Source: Isosphaeraceae bacterium EP7 (GTDB lineage Bacteria > Planctomycetota > Planctomycetia > Isosphaerales > Isosphaeraceae). From it: 64,000 nucleotides of DNA. Location: the NCBI GenBank assembly GCA_038400315.1, contig CP151667.1, positions 3,793,174 to 3,857,173 of the forward strand, given 5' to 3'. Under the pieces are notes generated by a model that was given only the letters and a program-made list of their open reading frames with translations, had not been told where the DNA came from and searched no databases. A program made the position numbers and the translations under genes. Positions 1-9,393 of this stretch are shown here, piece by piece. The number at the start of each line of letters is the position of its first letter. Position 1 is the stretch's first letter.

Positions 1-3
1 TCC

Positions 4-32
4 AACCCCGGCCCGCAATGGCTGGGGTTTTT
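4..32 (+). terminator. Rho-independent terminator of a gene left of the window
   Basis: A hairpin pairs positions 4-13 with 20-29 around a short loop and runs directly into five Ts (28-32). This is a standard intrinsic terminator for a plus-strand transcript whose gene lies outside the window. Confidence 0.7.
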
Positions 33-226
33 CGTTGCGCGGCGTCTTGCCGGGATAAGCCGGCTGCGGTCGTGCCGTCAAGGTGGCCGAGATCGGACAC
101 CTGGTGAGAACTCCTTGTCCGAGGCCGTTTCGTCGGGCGAACACCCGGCATTCGTCTCGACGTCGAGGCGGAGACGCTGGATCGAAAAAAGTGGCAACGC
201 GTCGGTTGAGATGGGCGGGGTACGCC

Positions 227-265
227 ATCGAGTGCGCACGCGTGGACCTCGCGTGCGCACTCGAT
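227..265. terminator. Perfect 16-bp inverted repeat, probable terminator
   Basis: Positions 227-242 are the exact reverse complement of 250-265, with a 7-nt loop (243-249). It lies 22 bp beyond the stop of the minus-strand DUF1559 gene, where a terminator would sit. No T-tract follows on the minus strand, so the termination mechanism is inferred. The rest of 33-287 shows nothing else convincing. Confidence 0.6.
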
Positions 266-287
266 GTGCCCGGCGGAGGGCCGGGTG

Positions 288-1337
288 TCAGTACGAGTCG
301 GAGCTGATGATTTCACCCCCGTTCCGGGTCGAGAGTGCCTGGAAGACGCCGTATCTCTGGCCGTTCAGGTTGTAGGTCGGGTTGACGAACTCGATGGCCC
401 TCGGGTTCCACGAGTTGACGGTGTCCTTGATGAACTTGACCGAGCCGTCGCAGAAGGCGAAGTTCGCCCCTCCTGGGTGGAAGCTCGCCGTCGTGACCGC
501 AAAATTCGACTGGCGAACCACCAGCTTCGGCAGGAGCGCGGCCTGGACGTCCGACGAGAAATAGTTCGGGGGGAAGAAGCTCGAATAGGTCGTATCGCCG
601 TAGTCTCCGGAGGTCCACCAGTTGATGCCATACAGTGTCCCGGTCGAGCCCGCGGCGATCTTGCCGTGAGCGTGTTCGCCGTAGAGCATGGTGTTGCTGG
701 TGCCGTCGGTGATCGATTGGAGGCTGACCGGCCCGACGAGGGCGGGGCCGCCGACCTCGGAGAAGGTCCCCTGCATCTGGGCCATGTACGGCCCGCCGTT
801 GCCCCCGTGGAAGGCGTCGTAGATCAGCGGGCCCATGTTGCCGGCATAGCTGCTGTACGTCATGGGGATGGGGCTGCCGTCCCAGCCGTCGTCGGGTTGG
901 CCGGGGTAGCGGAGGCCGATGACCCCCACGTCGCTCGGGCACCAGAGTGCGCTCAGGCCGATGCCGTTCACGGTGCTGTTCTGGTAGGTGTAGATCATGA
1001 TCGAGCAATTCAGGGCGTTGAAGATGGCCCCCTGCTCGATGTATTGCGTGAGCGCCACGAAATGGCCGAAGTTCTGGTTCTGCAAGGCCCCGTCGATCGT
1101 GCGGCCCTGGTGGTCGCCCATCGGAAACGTCTGATTGGCCGACTCGTAGTTCATGGCGGCCAGGCCGAGCTGCTTCAGGTTGTTGACGCACTGGACCCGC
1201 CGAGCCGCCTCGCGGGCCGACTGGACCGCTGGCAGTAGAAGGGCGATCAGGACGGCGATGATGGAGATGACGACGAGCAGCTCGATCAGGGTGAAGCCCC
1301 GACGCATGCCCGGACGCAGACGCAGAGATTTCATCAT
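288..1337 (-). CDS. DUF1559 protein with prepilin-type N-terminus
   Basis: 349 residues. The N-terminus has a basic stretch followed by the type IV prepilin motif [10 protein letters not shown], a cleavage/methylation site, and about 20 hydrophobic residues ending in the family signature [14 protein letters not shown]. The C-terminal part has the DUF1559 hallmark [18 protein letters not shown]. This family is massively expanded in planctomycetes and is thought to form secreted or surface pseudopilin-like proteins; the molecular role is unknown. I chose the ATG at 1337 because GGGAG lies 5 bp upstream; a TTG at 1361 would extend it by eight residues. A small lipoprotein gene lies just upstream on the same strand. 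Confidence 0.92.
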   Translation of the reverse strand: MMKSLRLRPGMRRGFTLIELLVVISIIAVLIALLLPAVQSAREAARRVQCVNNLKQLGLAAMNYESANQTFPMGDHQGRTIDGALQNQNFGHFVALTQYIEQGAIFNALNCSIMIYTYQNSTVNGIGLSALWCPSDVGVIGLRYPGQPDDGWDGSPIPMTYSSYAGNMGPLIYDAFHGGNGGPYMAQMQGTFSEVGGPALVGPVSLQSITDGTSNTMLYGEHAHGKIAAGSTGTLYGINWWTSGDYGDTTYSSFFPPNYFSSDVQAALLPKLVVRQSNFAVTTASFHPGGANFAFCDGSVKFIKDTVNSWNPRAIEFVNPTYNLNGQRYGVFQALSTRNGGEIISSDSY

Positions 1338-1395
1338 GAGATCTCCCGGAACAAGGGACAAGGAAGACGCCCGAAAGGCGGCCGACGGGCCGACT

Positions 1396-1665
1396 TCATT
1401 GGCCCGCCTTCTGCTTCTGTCGATAGTCTCTCAGCTCTCGCGCACTCATCGTCCCCTTGGAGGCCTTCCCCGGCTTGGCACTCCCGGCGATCGAGTCCGG
1501 CGGTGGTGCGTTGACGGTATACGTGGTGGACGGATCGCCCGGCTTGACCTTGGGCACATTGGCCTCGCCGCACCCCGAAATGCCGACGACACCAAACCCG
1601 ATGACGACCAAGGCCGCCGCGAGGGGACCGCGATTTGATCCCGGAACCCGAGCCATCGATTTCAT
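1396..1665 (-). CDS. Small lipoprotein, hypothetical
   Basis: 89 residues. A basic N-terminus and hydrophobic segment end in the lipobox ISGC (Cys32), so the mature protein should be lipidated and membrane-anchored. The rest is low-complexity, with Pro/Gly/Lys in the middle and a charged Arg/Lys/Gln tail. It lies 58 bp upstream of the DUF1559 gene on the same strand and is probably co-transcribed; pairing of small lipoproteins with DUF1559 genes recurs at 17.2-18.8 kb. The start at 1665 has GAGG 8 bp upstream. No function can be assigned. Confidence 0.75.
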   Translation of the reverse strand: MKSMARVPGSNRGPLAAALVVIGFGVVGISGCGEANVPKVKPGDPSTTYTVNAPPPDSIAGSAKPGKASKGTMSARELRDYRQKQKAGQ

Positions 1666-2247
1666 GCCTGACCTCGCCTTCCCGAAGACGTGGACACCCG
1701 CCGCCGCATGGGGCCCCGTCGCGTGGAGTGGGCGTCTGCCCGGTGCAGTTCGAAGGCGAGCGGGAACCAACCCCGTCGAGGCGGCGGGCTCCAGCTTGCT
1801 GGGGGAAGTCACCGACGGTTCGAACAGACGCCGACCGGATGGGACGCTTGAGAGTGTCGAAATGATGGGGATGAACGTCGCGAATGGGGCGGGGAGGCGC
1901 TCCCAGTCCATGCGGGCCGGAATCGGCCCAGAGAGATTCGAAGAGTAACCCGAATCGATCGCTGTACGCAATGAGTGATCTGTCGATCTTCTCAAGTTCT
2001 TCTCCGGGGGCTGGGCGCGAGTGATCGGCGGTTGAAGGGAACAAGCCGGAACTTTCACATGATGATCCTGGTAACAAAGTTGCGTCTTGAAGCTGCCGTT
2101 CCGTAATTTTGCGGCATGCCTCGCCGTCGCCGGAAGTCGGAGCGACGGGCTCGCGGCGGGAGCGTATCGTGGAGTCTCGACGGGGCGTCCTCTCGGCCTC
2201 GGCCCCGGTGTCGCGCCAGGCTCGCGTGGCGAATAGGGATAAGATCC
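1666..2247. other. Divergent intergenic region
   Basis: 582 bp between the minus-strand lipoprotein gene and the plus-strand FG-GAP gene. It must hold both promoters. I see no convincing -35/-10 pair, repeat or RNA, only a modestly AT-richer stretch near 2040-2115. Confidence 0.5.
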
Positions 2248-5154
2248 ATGGAACGATCGATGCCGCTCGGCCGTCGCGGAGTAGCCTGGCTGGTGGGCGC
2301 GTCGGCCGTCGCCGCACTGGTCGGCCTCGGGCTTTGGGTCGAGTTCCGCCCCTTGCCCACCTGGAAGGCGATCCGGGAGGCGTCCGGGCGGCGGCGATGG
2401 GCCGAGGCGGAATCGATGCTCGGGCGCTGGCTGCGATCGAGGCCGGATGACGGCGACGCCTGGATGCTGATGGCCGGCGCGATCCGGGAGCAGGGGCGAG
2501 AATCCGAGGTGGCCGGTGCCCTGGCGAAGGTCGGGCCGACGTCCAGGGCGTGGGGGCGGGCGCAGTCCATGCTCGGCGAGATCGCGCTGCAGGATCGGGA
2601 CGCCGCGGCGGCGGAGCGCGCGTTCCGCAACTCTGCCGGCCGGAGCCCCGAGGTGCTCGCCCCGTCCCAGCGGCTCGTCTATCTCCTCAGCCTCCAGCAG
2701 CGGCCCGCCGAGGCCCGAGACGTGCTCTGGGGGATGTATCGGACGACCCTCGACCCTCGCCAGCTGGCCGACTTGGTCCTCGCGTTGGAGGCCCCCGAGG
2801 CCGACCTCAGGGGGCTTGAAGGCGAGGTGAAGCCGTTCCTGGACAGGACCCCGGCCGACCCCTGGTTGCGGCGGGTCTGGGGGCTGATCATGCTCCAGAA
2901 GGGCCGGCCGGCCGAGGCCCTCCCGCACCTGCAAGCCGCGGCGGCGGCCTTCGAGGACGACCCGGGGGGGCGGTTCGCCCTGGCCGAGTGCCGCAGGATG
3001 CTGGGCTCGCCCGAGGTCGATCCGGCCCTGCTGGGCCCCGAGCCCCTCGGTACCTCCGACCGGGCCCGCTGGTGGCTGCTGCGGGCCCGGCTGGACGAGG
3101 CCAGGGGCCGGCCGGCGGATGCGGAGGCCGATCTGACGCATGTCCTCGAGATCGATGCTGGGCACCGCGAGGCCCATTACCGATTGGGCCAGCTCCTGCG
3201 CAGGTCGGGCGACGCGGACCGGGCCGCCGGGCACATCCGGCGAGCCGACGAGCTTCAGGAACGAGACAAGACGCTCAGACTTGAACATGCCAGGCTCCGA
3301 CGTGAGGGTTTCAGCCGGGACGCTTGCCTCCATCTGGGGACGCTCTGCCGCGAGGCCGGCTTGCCCGACGAGGCCCGGGCCTGGTTCGAGCAAGGGACGC
3401 GGTTCGGCCCGGATCGGCCCGACCTCCGTGCCGCCGCGAGCCTGGTGCCCGCGGGCTCGGGAGCCAGGACCAGAGAGCCCGCCCGCCCGGTGCTCGCCTC
3501 GCGCCCGACCCTCCCGCCTCCCTCGCCGCCCGCGCCGGCCCATGCCGGTGGCATCCCTCGGTTCGAGGACGTCGCACGCACGGCGGGCATCGACTCTCGG
3601 TACGACTGCGGGGCGGGCCGGTCGCTCTCGATCGCGGACACCATCGGCGGGGGCGTCGGCCTGATTGACTATGACGGTGACGGCTGGCTCGACATCTATT
3701 TCGTGAACGGCGGGCCGCTGACGGCGGATCTGCGGTCGGCCTCGGGGGCGAACAGGCTCTATCGGAACCGGGGGGATGGGACGTTCGAGGACGTGACGGC
3801 CCGCGCGGGCGTGGCCGGGTCGGCCTACGGGATGGGCTGCGCCGTGGGCGATTACGACGGCGACGGGCACGACGACCTGTTCGTCACCGGGCTGGGCCGG
3901 ACGATCCTCTACCGGAACCGGGGGGATAGAACCTTCGAGGACGCGACGGCCAGGGCGGGCGTCGGCTCGCCCCGCTGGACCACCGCGGCGGGCTTCGCCG
4001 ACCTGGACGACGACGGCGATCTCGACCTTGTCGCGATCACCTATGTGGAATTGAATGTCAAGGCAGAGTCGCAGTGCCGCGACGAGTTCGGGCTTCCCAT
4101 CCATTGCTCGCCCCAGCGCTATCGGGCGGAGCCCGACCAGCTTTTCCGCAACAACGGCGACGGGACGTTCAGCGACGTGAGCCGGGAGGCGGGGCTGGAG
4201 GTGCCCGACGGGCGTGGGCTGGGGCTGGCGATCGCCGACCTCGACGGGGATGGCCGGCTCGACTTGTTCGTGGCCAATGACACGTCGCCCAACTTCCTGT
4301 TCCTCAACAAGGGGGGGCTGCGCTTCGAGGAGCAGGGGATGGCGTCGGGGGTCGCCTTCGACGGCGCGGGCCGGGCGACGGCCAGCATGGGGGTCGTCGC
4401 CGACGACCTCAACGGCGACGGACTCATCGACCTGTTCCACACCAACTTGATTAACGAGGGAAGCATCCTCCGAAGCAACCTGGGCGGGGGGCAGTTCATG
4501 GACGCGACCCTGTCGGCCGGGCTGTCGGCCCCCAGCCGCCCCAAGACCGGCTTCGCCGCCGCCGCGCTCGACGCCGACAATGACGGCCGGCTCGACCTGT
4601 TCGTGGCCAACGGACACATCGACGACCGGCCGAAGATTCAGACCCCGATGGCCCAGACGCCCCAGCTCTTCCTGGGGCGTGACGGCGGCCGGTTCGAGGT
4701 GATGGACCCCGCCGGCGACCGCTACTTTTCGCGACCCGTCGTCGGCCGGGGAGCGGCCGCCGGCGACCTGGACAATGACGGCCGGGTCGACCTGGTGGTG
4801 GTCCACCGCGACGAGCCCGCGGCCGTGCTGCACAACCGGACCCCGGGCGGCCACTGGCTGGGTGTCCGCCTGGTCGGGGCGAAGAACGGCCGCTCGCCGG
4901 TCGGGGCCAGGGTCCGCATCCGGACCCCCGCCGGAGACCAGATGCGCTGGCAGACGGGCGGCACGGGCTACCTGTCGGCCCACGACTCGCGACTCTGGTT
5001 CGGGCTCGGCTCGGCCCCGGCCGTGGAACACCTGGAAGTGCGCTGGCCCTCCGGGAAGGTCGAGTCCTGGCCCGACCTCCCGGCCGACCAGATCCTCGAA
5101 ATCAAGGAAGGCAATCCGCCTCGCCCCATGACGGCGAGCCGGCCCTCCCGATAG
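2248..5154 (+). CDS. TPR / FG-GAP (VCBS) / ASPIC-UnbV protein, CRTAC1-like
   Basis: 968 residues. One membrane segment (about residues 10-30) is followed by an Ala/Arg/Leu-rich helical region with TPR-like repeats to about residue 400, a Pro/Ala linker, then a seven-bladed FG-GAP propeller (about 434-867). Each blade carries a calcium-loop motif such as DYDGDGWLDI, DLDGDGRLDLFV or DADNDGRLDLFV. The C-terminus is an ASPIC/UnbV domain (about 871-957). Such proteins are membrane-anchored and extracytoplasmic, and are probably adhesive or protein-binding. ATG 2248 has AGGGA 8 bp upstream and starts just before the anchor; the open frame reaches back to 2116. It appears to be a single-gene unit. 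Confidence 0.9.
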   Translation: MERSMPLGRRGVAWLVGASAVAALVGLGLWVEFRPLPTWKAIREASGRRRWAEAESMLGRWLRSRPDDGDAWMLMAGAIREQGRESEVAGALAKVGPTSRAWGRAQSMLGEIALQDRDAAAAERAFRNSAGRSPEVLAPSQRLVYLLSLQQRPAEARDVLWGMYRTTLDPRQLADLVLALEAPEADLRGLEGEVKPFLDRTPADPWLRRVWGLIMLQKGRPAEALPHLQAAAAAFEDDPGGRFALAECRRMLGSPEVDPALLGPEPLGTSDRARWWLLRARLDEARGRPADAEADLTHVLEIDAGHREAHYRLGQLLRRSGDADRAAGHIRRADELQERDKTLRLEHARLRREGFSRDACLHLGTLCREAGLPDEARAWFEQGTRFGPDRPDLRAAASLVPAGSGARTREPARPVLASRPTLPPPSPPAPAHAGGIPRFEDVARTAGIDSRYDCGAGRSLSIADTIGGGVGLIDYDGDGWLDIYFVNGGPLTADLRSASGANRLYRNRGDGTFEDVTARAGVAGSAYGMGCAVGDYDGDGHDDLFVTGLGRTILYRNRGDRTFEDATARAGVGSPRWTTAAGFADLDDDGDLDLVAITYVELNVKAESQCRDEFGLPIHCSPQRYRAEPDQLFRNNGDGTFSDVSREAGLEVPDGRGLGLAIADLDGDGRLDLFVANDTSPNFLFLNKGGLRFEEQGMASGVAFDGAGRATASMGVVADDLNGDGLIDLFHTNLINEGSILRSNLGGGQFMDATLSAGLSAPSRPKTGFAAAALDADNDGRLDLFVANGHIDDRPKIQTPMAQTPQLFLGRDGGRFEVMDPAGDRYFSRPVVGRGAAAGDLDNDGRVDLVVVHRDEPAAVLHNRTPGGHWLGVRLVGAKNGRSPVGARVRIRTPAGDQMRWQTGGTGYLSAHDSRLWFGLGSAPAVEHLEVRWPSGKVESWPDLPADQILEIKEGNPPRPMTASRPSR

Positions 5155-5335
5155 GCCAGGAGGATCCGAGGGGATTGCGGGCGTACGACCCGCCTCGTCC
5201 CGGCCTTTGACGGGGTGCCTGGGAACGAGCCGCGCGTGCCGTTCCTGTTCGCGGGGTTCGAGCCGCGCTCGCGTTGCTCCGTCTTGTCAAAGAGTGGGCC
5301 GTGTGGGGTTGGCTCTGGGGGCCTTGAAGTCTCGA

Positions 5336-6493
5336 TCAGGACGGGGATTGTGCCTCGTAGGCGCGGTGCGCCCGGCCTGACGGGACGGCCTGGAGGTGGT
5401 GGTCGGGAGCGGGTGCCGGGGACGTGGGTTGCGGGGCGGGGTCGGTGGCGGTCTTGACCTGGGAGGCGAGGCGGGCGGCCAGGCCGAAGGGGTCGATCCA
5501 GGTGGAGTCGGAGGCGTTGGTCGGGTCGAGGTGGGTTCGTTCTGCGCCGGCGGAGTGGCTTCGTTCTGCGGTGGTTTCGGGGCTGTACTGGTGGGGGGCG
5601 GGGAAGGTCTCGACGCGGATGCGGGAGTTGCCCTTCCAGGCCGGCTCGGAGTCGTCCCACTTGGGGTTGGGGGCCTGGGCATTGGGGCGTGACTGACCCT
5701 TCTGCATCAGGGCGAGCGCCCAGCGCATCCGGCGGAAGCTGGCGGTCTCGTAGCGGCGGAGCAGGACCAGGGTCTTGTCGTCTACGGTGGAGAGGCCCAT
5801 GGTCGCGGCCTCGCGGTGGTCGGCCTCGATGTCGTCGAGGGTCTCCTGCTTGCGGAGCCAGAGGCGTTCGAGCTGGTCGTCGACAAGCTCCTGGAGGTGG
5901 TCCAGGGGGTTGACGCCCTCGGCGGCCTCGGTCGGCGGGTTCAGGTCGCGGAGGTCGGCGGCGATGCCCATCAGGTCGAGGGCCATCGTCTGCTGGGCGT
6001 CGGTCCAGGTGCCCGTCTTGTCGAGGGCGTGGCCCAGGGCGCGCCAGCGGTCGATCATCCAGTCGCAGCCGGGGGCGGTCGCCGCGAGCCTGGCGGCGAC
6101 CTCGTCGGGCCGGCCCGGCAGCGAACGGCCGAGCTTGGCGGCGTCGGCCTTGCGCTCGTCGGCCCAGCAGGTGGTGGCGCGGCGGGCGCGAGTGTCGCGG
6201 ACGAGCCGTTCTTCGATCCGGCAGCGCTCGATACGCAGCGATTCGACGGCGATGGTCTCGACCAGGCACATCTCGAAGGCGTTGACCGGCCGCAGCGACG
6301 AGTTCCACTGCTCGGCGCGATCCCGGGCGGCCTGGGTCTCGCCCTCGGGGACGACGACGGTGGCCGCGAGCCCGTGGATCAGGCTATTCCGGCGGGACTT
6401 TTCCTTTCCCTCGGCCGTCTTCGGCCCGGTGCTGCGCATGGCATTGCGGCGGTTGGCGTCGATGCGTTTCTGGCTGACTTCGATGGTGTCCAT
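5336..6493 (-). CDS. Hypothetical protein with NAxxSTGPKTxEGK N-terminal motif
   Basis: 385 residues. Residues about 10-42 carry RIDANRRNAMRSTGPKTAEG and then SRRNSLIHGL, an N-terminal signature I recognise from many uncharacterised proteins of planctomycetes and other bacteria. The middle is Arg/Ala/Glu-rich and helical, with Trp-containing stretches, and the C-terminal 100 residues are Pro/Ser/Thr-rich and probably disordered. There is no signal peptide or membrane segment, so it is probably cytoplasmic. The ATG at 6493 begins exactly at this conserved N-terminus, which decides it against the longer open frame to 6709. The function is unknown; the basic N-terminus would be compatible with nucleic-acid binding, but that is speculation. 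Confidence 0.8.
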   Translation of the reverse strand: MDTIEVSQKRIDANRRNAMRSTGPKTAEGKEKSRRNSLIHGLAATVVVPEGETQAARDRAEQWNSSLRPVNAFEMCLVETIAVESLRIERCRIEERLVRDTRARRATTCWADERKADAAKLGRSLPGRPDEVAARLAATAPGCDWMIDRWRALGHALDKTGTWTDAQQTMALDLMGIAADLRDLNPPTEAAEGVNPLDHLQELVDDQLERLWLRKQETLDDIEADHREAATMGLSTVDDKTLVLLRRYETASFRRMRWALALMQKGQSRPNAQAPNPKWDDSEPAWKGNSRIRVETFPAPHQYSPETTAERSHSAGAERTHLDPTNASDSTWIDPFGLAARLASQVKTATDPAPQPTSPAPAPDHHLQAVPSGRAHRAYEAQSPS

Positions 6494-6764
6494 GGTGCGG
6501 CGTCGCTTCCGGGTGGGTGATTCAAAGGGTGTCGCCGGCGCTGGCGTGGCCCGTCCCGCGCGACGTCGCGCGAGATGGGCCTCCTTTGAATACCATCCGA
6601 AAAAACGGCCGTTTGGTTCTGTGAAAATCGGAAAAGCGAGGAAATCGTTCCTGGCCGGGCCGGCTTGTCGGGTGAACGGGCGGGACCGGCGTGGGACGTC
6701 TCGGGTCACGACGAGACTTCAGAGGGGTAAGGAGGGATGCGCCCGGAAGAGTCGGTTCCTTGCG

Positions 6765-7082
6765 TTACTGACCGTCTGGTGGCTGGGAAGCCGGGTAGAT
6801 GGCGTCCAGCATGGCGGCATAGTCCGGGCCGCCCTCCGGGAACCGCTCTCGATAACGAGCTAGGACCGCCCGCAGGCCGCAGACCGACCAAGTGCCCCAA
6901 CCGTACATCGTCAGGGGCAGGTTGTGGAGCGCATTGGCCAACTCGTGGACCTGCTCGGGCCGATGGTGGACGCCCCGCAACTCGACGAACACCGCGTAGA
7001 GCAATTCGCAGAGCTGTCGCCGCTGATTCTCATCCGGCAGAGGGTCGCCCTGGCCCACCGAGTCTTCCCCAGGTCCGCCCAT
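6765..7082 (-). CDS. Small hypothetical protein (ALHNLP motif)
   Basis: 105 residues, soluble, predicted helical. It contains the run ELANALHNLPLTMYGWGTWS and ends in a Tyr-rich helix (YRERFPEGGPDYAAMLDAIY). The LADAFHNLP-type motif recurs in short planctomycete proteins of unknown function, which is my main reason for believing it coding. It is the first of three consecutive minus-strand genes, with about 270 bp to the next. No function can be inferred. Confidence 0.65.
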   Translation of the reverse strand: MGGPGEDSVGQGDPLPDENQRRQLCELLYAVFVELRGVHHRPEQVHELANALHNLPLTMYGWGTWSVCGLRAVLARYRERFPEGGPDYAAMLDAIYPASQPPDGQ

Positions 7083-7207
7083 CGGGCCCGACCGCCGATG
7101 GCACCAAGGACGTTACCAAAATCAGTGAGACGAGACACATCGGAGCTGTCTTCCTCAACAAGAACTTGGCCGTCTGAAGATCAATAGGCCAGTCGAGGCT
7201 GGCCTGC

Positions 7208-7243
7208 GGATCAGCCGGATCAGCCGGATCAGCTGGATCAGCG
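7208..7243. repeat. Four tandem copies of a 9-bp unit
   Basis: The unit ggatcagcc is repeated four times, the last two copies with one base changed each. It overlaps the stop codon region of the PEP-CTERM gene. It is probably replication slippage with no evident function. Confidence 0.8.
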
Positions 7244-7813
7244 GGCGGCGACCTTGCGGCGGCGGCGGATGGTGAAGCCGGCGAGGCCGACCAGGCCCGT
7301 GCCCATCGAGACCATGGCGGCGGGCTCGGGCACCGGGGCGAAGGTGAAGTTCAGGGCCAGCCGGTCGCCGTCATTGTAGCTCTGGCCGCTGAAGTTGATC
7401 AGGAGCTGCGTGTCGGTGAAGGAAACCTGGCCGGCGGAGAAGCCCGGCAGGGTCGTGCTGCCGTCGACGGTGACCCCGGTGATGCCCAGCGTGCCGGCCG
7501 ACAGCAGGTTGAAGATGATCCCGTTGAACGGCCGGTTTTGCAGGGTCGGGTCGGGGAGCGACGTGTTGAAGTCGATGGTCAGGGTGTTGGCGCTGAAATC
7601 GACCGGCAGGAACGTGACGTCCTCGATGTTTCCCGTCGTCTCGACCCCCGCGCCGACGACGAACGTCGAGGGGGTGAACGATCCATTCGGGTAGACGGTC
7701 GAGGTGTCGGGGAAGTAATAGGCGGCGTCGAGCGAGACGCCGGTGAAGTCGGCCTGGGCGGCAGGGACGAAGGCAAGGGCGGCGAGCATGATCAGGGGGG
7801 CGTGAAGACGCAT
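7238..7813 (-). CDS. PEP-CTERM sorting-domain protein
   Basis: 191 residues. A Sec signal peptide (cleavage near AQA, residue 21) leads into a beta-rich domain with many Thr, Asn, Phe and Gly residues. The C-terminus is a classic PEP-CTERM tail: PEPAAMVSMGTGLVGLAGF, then RRRRK. This is the recognition tail for an exosortase, so the protein is exported, processed and delivered to the envelope or extracellular matrix. The start has AAGGAG 8 bp upstream, and a near-consensus sigma-70 promoter lies about 85 bp upstream. No exosortase gene is in the window. Confidence 0.9.
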   Translation of the reverse strand: MRLHAPLIMLAALAFVPAAQADFTGVSLDAAYYFPDTSTVYPNGSFTPSTFVVGAGVETTGNIEDVTFLPVDFSANTLTIDFNTSLPDPTLQNRPFNGIIFNLLSAGTLGITGVTVDGSTTLPGFSAGQVSFTDTQLLINFSGQSYNDGDRLALNFTFAPVPEPAAMVSMGTGLVGLAGFTIRRRRKVAAR

Positions 7814-7897
7814 CGATGGCTCCTTGATTTCTCTGGATTCGTGACCCGAGAAGGGAGCTTAGCCCCCGACGCCGGAGGCTTACAATCGGCCGATGCC

Positions 7898-7926
7898 ATT
7901 AATAAACGTAGGATGTTATGAGTCAA
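7898..7926 (-). promoter_or_regulatory. Sigma-70-type promoter of the PEP-CTERM gene
   Basis: On the minus strand TTGACT (7926-7921) and ATTAAT (7903-7898) are separated by exactly 17 bp. This is a near-consensus housekeeping promoter in an otherwise GC-rich region, and it gives a 5' UTR of about 80 nt before the start at 7813. Confidence 0.65.
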
Positions 7927-8213
7927 CAATTGCGTTGCGGCGATGCGTCATCGGCCGAATCTGTTGGCGTATTTCGAGACTCGGACGCCCTTTATGACGA
8001 AACGCCCGCGACGGTGTGTCACCATGTGGTCGCGGCGCAGTGGGGTCGAGGCTGATGCGACGGGCGACGATCAACGGGGGCATCGGCCGGATCGTCGAAC
8101 CCGGCCAGTGGTGAGGAGGGCTCGCCTCCTTGGTTCGTCCCGGCGGTCCGCTTACGATGACGGCCTGCGTCGTGGGCCCGGGTGTCGGCCGAATGTTCGA
8201 GGGGTCGATTGAA
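7927..8213. other. Intergenic region
   Basis: Together with 7814-7926 this is a 400-bp gap between divergent genes. Beyond the promoter listed separately it holds only a 45-codon open frame from 7918 that I do not consider supported. Confidence 0.5.
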
Positions 8214-8522
8214 ATGGTGAAGGTTGATCAGTTGATTCGGGGCATCCGCCGAGAAAGCCAGCTCGCCCTGGGCCTCGGCACCCTCATGTTCCTGCTCGTC
8301 GGCGCCGGGAACCTCATCTCGCGCTTCCAGGGCCAGGCGACCATCGAACCGAATGACAGGGCGTCCATCATCGGCCTCACGTCCCTGGGATTCCTCGGCA
8401 TGGCCTACGGCCTGCTCACGGCCCGCATGGCCGGGATTGCCGAGGCGCTCGCGGCGGAAGCTCGGGCCGTTCCCGGATCGGACACGATCGGTCGAGAAGC
8501 CGGCGCCGAGGGGGCGGACTGA
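8214..8522 (+). CDS. Small two-helix membrane protein, hypothetical
   Basis: 102 residues. Two hydrophobic segments (about 20-35 and 52-70) are joined by a polar loop, with a charged Ala/Glu-rich cytoplasmic-like tail ending GREAGAEGAD. GAGGGG lies 9 bp before ATG 8214; an upstream in-frame ATG at 8193 is the alternative. The family is not recognised. The last 30 codons have a diverged second copy at about 9983-10074, so this segment of the chromosome has been duplicated and partly lost. Confidence 0.7.
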   Translation: MVKVDQLIRGIRRESQLALGLGTLMFLLVGAGNLISRFQGQATIEPNDRASIIGLTSLGFLGMAYGLLTARMAGIAEALAAEARAVPGSDTIGREAGAEGAD

Positions 8523-8629
8523 GCACGCCCCGCTCGGGGTGTGAGGCCATGTCGTCAACGCCATCGCCTCGGTCGGGTAGGGCGCGACGACTCGGGGCGC
8601 CGGGTGCTCGACAGAGATCGGGGGGCTTC

Positions 8630-9064
8630 ATGTTCGAGTTCCACGGCTGGGCGACGATCCGCATTTCCGATCGCGAGTCGGAGTTCGAATCCATCGGGCG
8701 CGGGCCGATGGTCGACGCCATCAAGCGAGTCCGGGCGGCCCTCAACGAAGCCCACGACGAATTTTCGGCGTTCGACCTGCGGTCAGCAGGCAATGGGTTG
8801 GTCGTCCTCTCCGTGCATGGCCTCCGCAACCATCGGTATAAGCCGGTCATCGAGCTCTTTCGGTGGGTCGCAACCGAGCTGCCCGACTCCTACGGCCTTC
8901 TGTACGTCCACGACGACGAGGACGGCGGCAGAGGCTCCGATTACACCAACGAGTTTCGGGTGTGGCGGATGGCTCGGGGTAAGCTTGAGGAACATGCCGA
9001 CACGCTCCTGTCTCCATACTTCCCGACGGTCGAGCTCCCCGAAACGTTCGACGACTCCGCTTGA
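8630..9064 (+). CDS. Imm7-type immunity protein
   Basis: 144 residues, soluble. The N-terminus MFEFHGWATIRI and the later segments GLLYVHDDED and NEFRVWRMARGKLEEH match my knowledge of the Imm7 immunity family, which neutralises cognate polymorphic-toxin effectors. ATG 8630 starts exactly at this conserved N-terminus, with a G-run just upstream; the longer open frame from 8549 adds an unlikely Arg-rich leader. No toxin gene is adjacent, so it is an orphan immunity gene. The only hint of a delivery protein is the RHS remnant near 17 kb. Family assignment is from recall of motifs. Confidence 0.7.
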   Translation: MFEFHGWATIRISDRESEFESIGRGPMVDAIKRVRAALNEAHDEFSAFDLRSAGNGLVVLSVHGLRNHRYKPVIELFRWVATELPDSYGLLYVHDDEDGGRGSDYTNEFRVWRMARGKLEEHADTLLSPYFPTVELPETFDDSA

Positions 9065-9393
9065 GCTTGTCACCGGGACGCCAAGCTGCGATCCCCGATC
9101 GCGCGGCCGAATCACGCTTCAATGGTTGTGATTTGCCGTCGAGCCCACGGCCGGTGGACGCAGACTTCCGGGAGAGTAAGGTCGTCATTCACACCCACGG
9201 GTCGGGCGGGCAAGGGCCGGGTTGAGGTGGTTCGAGGGGAGTTTCCCGGGCGGATCACGATGAATCCGAGCACCAGAAGGCCAAGCCCCTGTTCAGCGAC
9301 CAACTCTGGGCACTCAAGGCCATCTCCATTAAACTTACGTCAAATCGAAGTTGGTACGCCTTGTGTGGCGGCGAGACATTAAAGGATAGGAGC
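9065..9393. other. Intergenic region
   Basis: 329 bp between the Imm7 gene and the following membrane protein, lower in GC than its surroundings toward 9320-9390. No clear promoter, terminator or RNA was seen. Confidence 0.5.

Noticed and set aside
2049-2080. GGAACTT resembling an ECF-sigma -35 element
   Set aside because: No ECF-type -10 at the expected distance, so chance is likely.
1396-5031. 1211-codon minus-strand open frame across the FG-GAP gene
   Set aside because: It is the GC-driven antisense shadow of the FG-GAP gene. Only its last 89 codons (the small lipoprotein) have a start site, signal and sensible composition.
7918-8055. 45-codon plus-strand frame
   Set aside because: It starts in the promoter of the PEP-CTERM gene, has no ribosome-binding site and shows no motif.
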